Source of the DNA: an uncultured Bacteroidales bacterium
Lineage (GTDB): Bacteria; Bacteroidota; Bacteroidia; Bacteroidales; UBA932
Length of the DNA: 64,000 bases
NCBI GenBank assembly: GCA_944322815.1
Contig: CALUQB010000010.1
Span: forward strand, 1-64,000
Direction: 5' to 3'
Below are positions 60,258 to 64,000 of this stretch, in pieces. The notes beneath the pieces are model-generated. The model saw nothing but the letters and a program-made list of their open reading frames with translations. It made no database searches and was not told the origin of the DNA. Every line of letters begins with the position of its first letter. Within the stretch, counting starts at the first letter, position 1. A program made the position numbers and the translations under genes.

Positions 60258-61439
60258 ATGACAACAGAACAAAGTAATTTTTTGTCCGCGTGTTCAGGAC
60301 AGTACAAGGCTGACCTGAAGGGGAATATCCTGCCTTTCTGGATGAAATACGGATATGACAGGAAACATGGCGGAGTATATACCTGTGTGGACAGGGACGG
60401 GACATTGATGGACACTACCAAGTCCGTGTGGTTCCAAGGCCGTTTCGGCTATATCATGTCCAAAGCTTCCCGGCTTCCGGGAGCTGATCCTGAGTGGATA
60501 GCCGCAGCGAAGAGCGCCATCGATTTCATAGAAAAGTACTGTATAGATGCGGACGGACATATGTTCTTCACAGTGACGGAAGACGGCCGGCCGGTGCAGA
60601 AGCGCAGATATGTCTTTTCGGAGTGTTTCGCGGCCATGGCCATGGCCGAATACTCTGCAGCTACCGGAGACAGGGAGTATGCGGACAAGGCCGTAAGGAT
60701 GTTCCGCAATATCCTGCGGATGCTCGGCACTCCGGGTTTCCTGCCGCCCAAGACATATATTCCGGGAAGGGGGCATTCCATCACCATGATGCTCGTCAAT
60801 GTGGGACAGGTAGTCCGTCAGGTGTCTGATGATCCGGTGATCACGGAGAGGATCGACCGGTCTCTCCATGAACTTGAGCGCTATTTCATGCACCCGGAAT
60901 TCAAGACCATTCTGGAAAGCGTCGGTCCGGAAGGCGAATTCCTGGACACATGTGCAGGCAGGACCATAAATCCGGGTCACTGCATAGAGACCGGATGGTT
61001 CATCCTGGATGTAGCCCGCAGCAGAGGCTGGGACAGCAGTCTGGTCCGTATGGGAACCACTATCATCGACTGGGCCTGGAACTGGGGCTGGGATGAGCAG
61101 TACGGGGGCATGATAAATTTCCGTGACTGCAGGAATTTCCCTCCTCAGGATTATTCACAGGACATGAAATTCTGGTGGCCGCAGTGCGAGACTGTCATAG
61201 CGTCACTTTATGCCTACAGGGCTACCGGAGATGAAAAATATCTGGAAATGCACAGGAAGGCTCATGAGTATGCTTATTCACATCTGAAAGATACGGAGTA
61301 TGGCGAATGGTTCGGCTATCTCCATCGGGACGGCACCGTGGCGCAGCCTGCGAAAGGAAATCTGTTCAAAGGTCCGTTCCATATTCCGCGCATGATGATG
61401 GTTGCTTCATCTCTGTGTGATGAAATCGTTTCTGATTAA
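60258..61439 (+). CDS. AGE family epimerase/isomerase (N-acylglucosamine 2-epimerase type)
   Basis: A 393-aa (alpha/alpha)6-barrel protein without a signal peptide. Start: LPFWMKYGYDRKHGGVYTCVDRDGTLMDTTKSVWFQGRFGYIMS. RKHGGVY and WFQGR are typical of the AGE family. NPGHCIETGWFILD, KFWWPQCETVIA and EWFGYLHRDGT contain the conserved catalytic His and acidic residues. It may convert GlcNAc to ManNAc, or act on another released sugar (some members isomerise mannose or cellobiose). Confidence 0.88.
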   Translation: MTTEQSNFLSACSGQYKADLKGNILPFWMKYGYDRKHGGVYTCVDRDGTLMDTTKSVWFQGRFGYIMSKASRLPGADPEWIAAAKSAIDFIEKYCIDADGHMFFTVTEDGRPVQKRRYVFSECFAAMAMAEYSAATGDREYADKAVRMFRNILRMLGTPGFLPPKTYIPGRGHSITMMLVNVGQVVRQVSDDPVITERIDRSLHELERYFMHPEFKTILESVGPEGEFLDTCAGRTINPGHCIETGWFILDVARSRGWDSSLVRMGTTIIDWAWNWGWDEQYGGMINFRDCRNFPPQDYSQDMKFWWPQCETVIASLYAYRATGDEKYLEMHRKAHEYAYSHLKDTEYGEWFGYLHRDGTVAQPAKGNLFKGPFHIPRMMMVASSLCDEIVSD

Positions 61440-61484
61440 GTCTTTGACAGGCTGTCAGTCATAGTAGTGGTTAGTAGTGTGATA

Positions 61485-61552
61485 ATGAGGGCGACTGAAA
61501 AAGGTTTTTGTAATCAACCTTTTCAGCCGCCCTCATGCCTGTTATTGTATTT
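61485..61552 (+). terminator. long-stem terminator after the AGE epimerase gene
   Basis: A stem of about 20 bp runs from 61485 (ATGAGGGCG) to 61536 (CGCCCTCAT), with one mismatch and one bulged A; the inner arms are CTGAAAAAGGTT and AACCTTTTCAG. A T-rich stretch follows. The convergent Spy-like gene ends at 61585, so it may serve both. Confidence 0.72.
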
Positions 61553-61584
61553 TTATGTAAGTCAGACTGTTTCTGTGTCCTGCC

Positions 61585-62127
61585 TTATCTGCCGCAGCCG
61601 TGGCGCGGACCGTGGTGGTGCCTGTGGTTGGCAGGCTTGTCGGCAGGGCAGTCGGCCGGTCCGAAGTGATGACCGAAGCAGCATGGACAAGCGTGATGTG
61701 GTGCAGGATGGTGTCTGTGATGTCCGGGACCGGCTTCGCGATGTTTCTGACGTTCAGCCTGGAAAGCCTTTAATGCTTCTGCCTGTTCAGGAGTCAGGAT
61801 CTTTTCCATTTCTTCCCTGTTTTCCTGAGCCATTTCTTTCATGGCAGCCCTGTGTTCAGCCCTCATTTTCTCTATCTGCGCCCTGTATTCTTCATTGGCT
61901 TTCTGTCTTTCGGATCTCTGTCTGGAAAAAAGTTCTTTAAGTTTTGCAGACTGCTGTTCCGTAAGATCCAGTTTCCCTGACAGGAAGTTTACCCTCGTTT
62001 CTATGCTTTCGGCATCTGTGACGACATTGTCTCTCGGCTGCATCGGATGTCTCTGATCCGGAATCTGTGCGAATGTGCTGCCTATGCCTATGGCTGCAGC
62101 AGCGAAAATCATGACTATTCTTTTCAT
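61585..62127 (-). CDS. Spy/CpxP-like periplasmic protein with His/Cys-rich tail
   Basis: A 180-aa exported protein (signal peptide ends at STFAQ). The middle is helical and charged, with LDLTEQQSAKLKELFSRQR and ILTPEQAEALKAFQ: two LTxxQ-like motifs as in Spy/CpxP (LTxxQ) or DUF4890 proteins. The last ~50 residues are rich in His, Pro and Cys (GHHRHHPAPHHACPCC, NHRHHHGPRHGCGR), a likely metal-binding tail. It probably acts as an envelope stress chaperone or metal buffer. It diverges from the LytS/LytT pair, and its own promoter is clear. Confidence 0.72.
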   Translation of the reverse strand: MKRIVMIFAAAAIGIGSTFAQIPDQRHPMQPRDNVVTDAESIETRVNFLSGKLDLTEQQSAKLKELFSRQRSERQKANEEYRAQIEKMRAEHRAAMKEMAQENREEMEKILTPEQAEALKAFQAERQKHREAGPGHHRHHPAPHHACPCCFGHHFGPADCPADKPANHRHHHGPRHGCGR

Positions 62128-62180
62128 ATCCGTAAAATTTATAATTGAACATATCGGGATTCCAGATTCCCGTTCCTGTG

Positions 62181-62210
62181 CAAAACTACTGAACTTTTCC
62201 CGATATCAAA
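62181..62210 (-). promoter_or_regulatory. promoter of the Spy-like gene
   Basis: On the minus strand: TTTG (62207-62210), 18 bases, TAGTTTTG (62181-62188). The predicted start is near 62174, giving a leader of about 47 bases. Confidence 0.65.
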
Positions 62211-62229
62211 GCCTGCATCCGGAATCCGT

Positions 62230-62259
62230 TGGCGAACGACATGAATCTGCTGGCGAACG
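62230..62259. promoter_or_regulatory. direct repeats resembling a LytTR operator
   Basis: TGGCGAACG occurs twice, at 62230-62238 and 62251-62259, separated by 12 bases, so the centres are 21 bp (two helical turns) apart. LytTR-type regulators (AgrA, LytR) bind pairs of ~9-bp direct repeats with 12-13 bp between them. The site lies between the Spy-like gene and the LytS/LytT operon. Confidence 0.5.
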
Positions 62260-62285
62260 GCAGTCACACGCATGGATAAAATGTT

Positions 62286-62293
62286 TATTTTTG
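62286..62293 (+). promoter_or_regulatory. -7 element for the lytS/lytT-like operon
   Basis: TATTTTTG fits the -7 form, 26 bases ahead of the kinase start. There is no TTTG at the -33 position; instead the direct repeats end 26 bases upstream, as for an activator-dependent promoter. Confidence 0.45.
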
Positions 62294-62319
62294 TATCCGG
62301 AACTTCATAAGCCTATATC

Positions 62320-63375
62320 ATGAACAACAGGAATCTGCCCCTGCTTATAGACATCATTTTCTGTGTTATCCTTCTCCCGGCGATGATTATGCTCCTCCCG
62401 GTGGAAAGGTGGCTGACGCATCATCCTGCATTTGTGGTGATGCTGATTCTCTGGCTCTATGCGGTGTATTTTATCCACAGGAAGCTGACCATACCTCTGA
62501 TTTTTTCCAGAAAAAACTGCTGGGCGCCAGTCCTGATTTTCATCGCCGCCATCATGGTGACATGGCTCATATCCGGTCTGGACGAACCCAGGAGATTTTT
62601 CGGACCTGACAGGCCCGGAGGACATCACCGGTTTTTCTGGCTTTCTCCGCGGGAGCAGGGCGTATGGTTCCTTTTCGTGGTAGTGACCGTATTCAGCATA
62701 GCTGTCAGCCTGTTGACCGAGCTCTATCGTCAGATGCTGGAAAAGAAAGAGCTGGAACAAGAAAAATCCAGGGCCGAACTTGCCCTGTACAAGGCCCAGA
62801 TCAACCCGCATTTCCTGTTCAACACGCTGAATACCCTGTACAGTCTCGTCATATCACGATCCGACCAGGCCGAGCAGGCCTTTGTCCAGTTCACGGAGAT
62901 GATGAAATACCTGTATTCCAATGCATCGTCCGACTTCATACCCCTGACGGCTGAGGCCGAGTACATCAGACAATATATCGGACTCCAGAAATTCAGACTG
63001 AACGAGCATACGAAAGTGGATTTCAATGTCACTATAAGTGACAATACTGCCGTCATCGCCCCGATGCTCCTGATAACTTTTGTCGAGAATGCTTTCAAGT
63101 ACGGTGTCTCTTCCCACAATGACAGCGTCATAAGTATCAGGCTCCTCCAGGACAATGACCGCATTTCCTTCAATGTCAGGAACAGCGTGTTCCCGGAGTT
63201 ATCGGGCAGGAAAGGGGATGGAATAGGACTGGCCAATTGCCGCAAGCGGCTGGCGCTCATCTACCCTGATGCACACAGGCTCAGCATATCCGATTCCGGA
63301 GATGCGTATGAAGCTGACCTGACCATAATGCCGAAAAAACATCCCGTATATGATAAGATCCATAGCGATAGATGA
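62320..63375 (+). CDS. LytS-type sensor histidine kinase (His_kinase family)
   Basis: A 351-aa membrane kinase. About four hydrophobic segments fill residues 1-140 with only short loops, so it probably senses within the membrane. LYKAQINPHFLFNTLNTLYSL carries the phospho-acceptor His164. The ATPase part is degenerate but typical of this family: PMLLITFVENAFKYG and GDGIGLANCRKRLALIYP. It overlaps the response regulator by 26 bp, so the two are coupled. Confidence 0.88.
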   Translation: MNNRNLPLLIDIIFCVILLPAMIMLLPVERWLTHHPAFVVMLILWLYAVYFIHRKLTIPLIFSRKNCWAPVLIFIAAIMVTWLISGLDEPRRFFGPDRPGGHHRFFWLSPREQGVWFLFVVVTVFSIAVSLLTELYRQMLEKKELEQEKSRAELALYKAQINPHFLFNTLNTLYSLVISRSDQAEQAFVQFTEMMKYLYSNASSDFIPLTAEAEYIRQYIGLQKFRLNEHTKVDFNVTISDNTAVIAPMLLITFVENAFKYGVSSHNDSVISIRLLQDNDRISFNVRNSVFPELSGRKGDGIGLANCRKRLALIYPDAHRLSISDSGDAYEADLTIMPKKHPVYDKIHSDR

Positions 63376-64000
63376 CGAGCCTCTGGCTCTGGATATTATA
63401 GCCAGTTTCTGCCGGAGGGCGGGAGATGTGGCCCTGACTGTCTACAGTGATCCTGTGGTCGGACTTGAGGCTGTCAGGAAGGAAGAACCCGAACTCGTGT
63501 TCCTGGATATCGAAATGAACGGTATATCCGGCATAGATGTGGCCAGGACATTGCCGGCAGGCACTTTCCTGATATTTACGACGGCGTATGCCAGGTTTGC
63601 CCTCGACGGGTTCGAACTGAATGCCGTGGATTTTCTGCACAAGCCTTTCTCTTATTCCAGATTCGGGACGGCATTGGATAAGGTCCGGGAACTGAAACGT
63701 CTGAGGAAAGCTGCGGAGTCGGCGGACAGACGCGACGGAGAAATCATGGTCAAGTCAGAGTACAGGAATGTGAATCTGCCGCTTTCAGCTATCAGATATG
63801 TGGAGGCTATGGACAATTATTCCAAGATATGGCTTTCGGAAGGGGATCCTGTGCTTACTCAGATGAGCCTGAAGGAAATGTCGGATCTGCTGCCGCACGG
63901 TAAATTCGTGAGAATCCACAGGTCTTTTATCATCCCGGTGGATAAGGTGTCTAAATATTCGAGCAGGACAGTAACTCTAGCCTGCGGCGTCACCCTCCCC
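63350..64000 (+). CDS. LytTR family response regulator (partial, runs off the end)
   Basis: 217 codons are visible with no stop before 64000. Residues 1-~118 form a receiver: IAIDDEPLAL (Asp8, Asp9), FLDIEMNG with phospho-acceptor Asp53, IFTTAY and FLHKPF. From ~135 a LytTR DNA-binding domain follows (MVKSEYRNVNLPLSAIRYVEAMDNYSKIWL; GKFVRIHRSFII). It is the partner of the kinase upstream. The likely target is the direct-repeat site at 62230-62259. Confidence 0.9.
   Translation, partial: MIRSIAIDDEPLALDIIASFCRRAGDVALTVYSDPVVGLEAVRKEEPELVFLDIEMNGISGIDVARTLPAGTFLIFTTAYARFALDGFELNAVDFLHKPFSYSRFGTALDKVRELKRLRKAAESADRRDGEIMVKSEYRNVNLPLSAIRYVEAMDNYSKIWLSEGDPVLTQMSLKEMSDLLPHGKFVRIHRSFIIPVDKVSKYSSRTVTLACGVTLP

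Overview
The window is chromosomal DNA from a member of the order Bacteroidales. The evidence is a SusC/SusD pair, BACON, DUF4434, DUF5009, DUF4254 and head-GIN families, an S16 protein with a long Ala-rich tail, and promoters of the Bacteroidetes type (-33 TTTG, -7 TAnnTTTG) ahead of many genes. Genus cannot be fixed from sequence alone.

Layout. Positions 1-28 are the 3' end of a 5S rRNA, followed by its terminator. Up to about 35 kb lie mostly housekeeping genes: lysC-dapB-dapA (diaminopimelate/lysine synthesis), a DUF4254-GT9 envelope pair, rpsP-rimM, tRNA-Leu(GAG), an S41 protease, rdgB, recO, a TrhP-like U32 protein with a polyprenyl synthase, rsgA, a MATE pump, ndk, a patatin, pflB-pflA, a GT2/LAB_N/GT39 membrane glycosylation cassette, ssb, a Dcp-like M3 peptidase, an LptF/G permease, tgt and a NupG-like transporter.

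From about 32.5 to 61.5 kb lies a large glycan-use region. A minus-strand module (Tat-exported DUF4434 barrel, sugar-porter MFS, ROK regulator) faces a plus-strand module (a GHL10-type lipoprotein, a GH20 hexosaminidase fused to an SGNH/CE2-type esterase, and a metallophosphoesterase). After a short stretch holding a Fic-family gene remnant and a MITE-like repeat comes a SusCD operon: phosphodiester glycosidase, SusC, SusD, two cell-surface lipoproteins sharing a C-terminal propeller-like domain, a second GHL10 protein, and a fusion of an FAD-dependent oxidoreductase with a third GHL10 domain. A DUF5009 (HGSNAT-like) acyltransferase, a GxDLY/SGNH esterase and an AGE-family epimerase complete the region. 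My inference is that the locus takes apart an amino-sugar-rich, possibly N-acetylated or phosphodiester-containing, glycan. No HTCS, SusR or ECF sigma/anti-sigma gene sits beside susC.

The window ends with a Spy/CpxP-like periplasmic protein divergent from a LytS-type kinase and a LytTR response regulator that runs off the end.

Between the genes there are two copies of a terminal-inverted-repeat element with probable 5-bp target duplications (9361-9654 and 43044-43242), three copies of an 80-90 bp repeat that carries a full promoter (13433, 13522 and 33728), a pair of 9-bp direct repeats spaced like a LytTR operator (62230-62259), and a perfect 12-bp intercistronic hairpin inside the SusCD operon (54075-54114).
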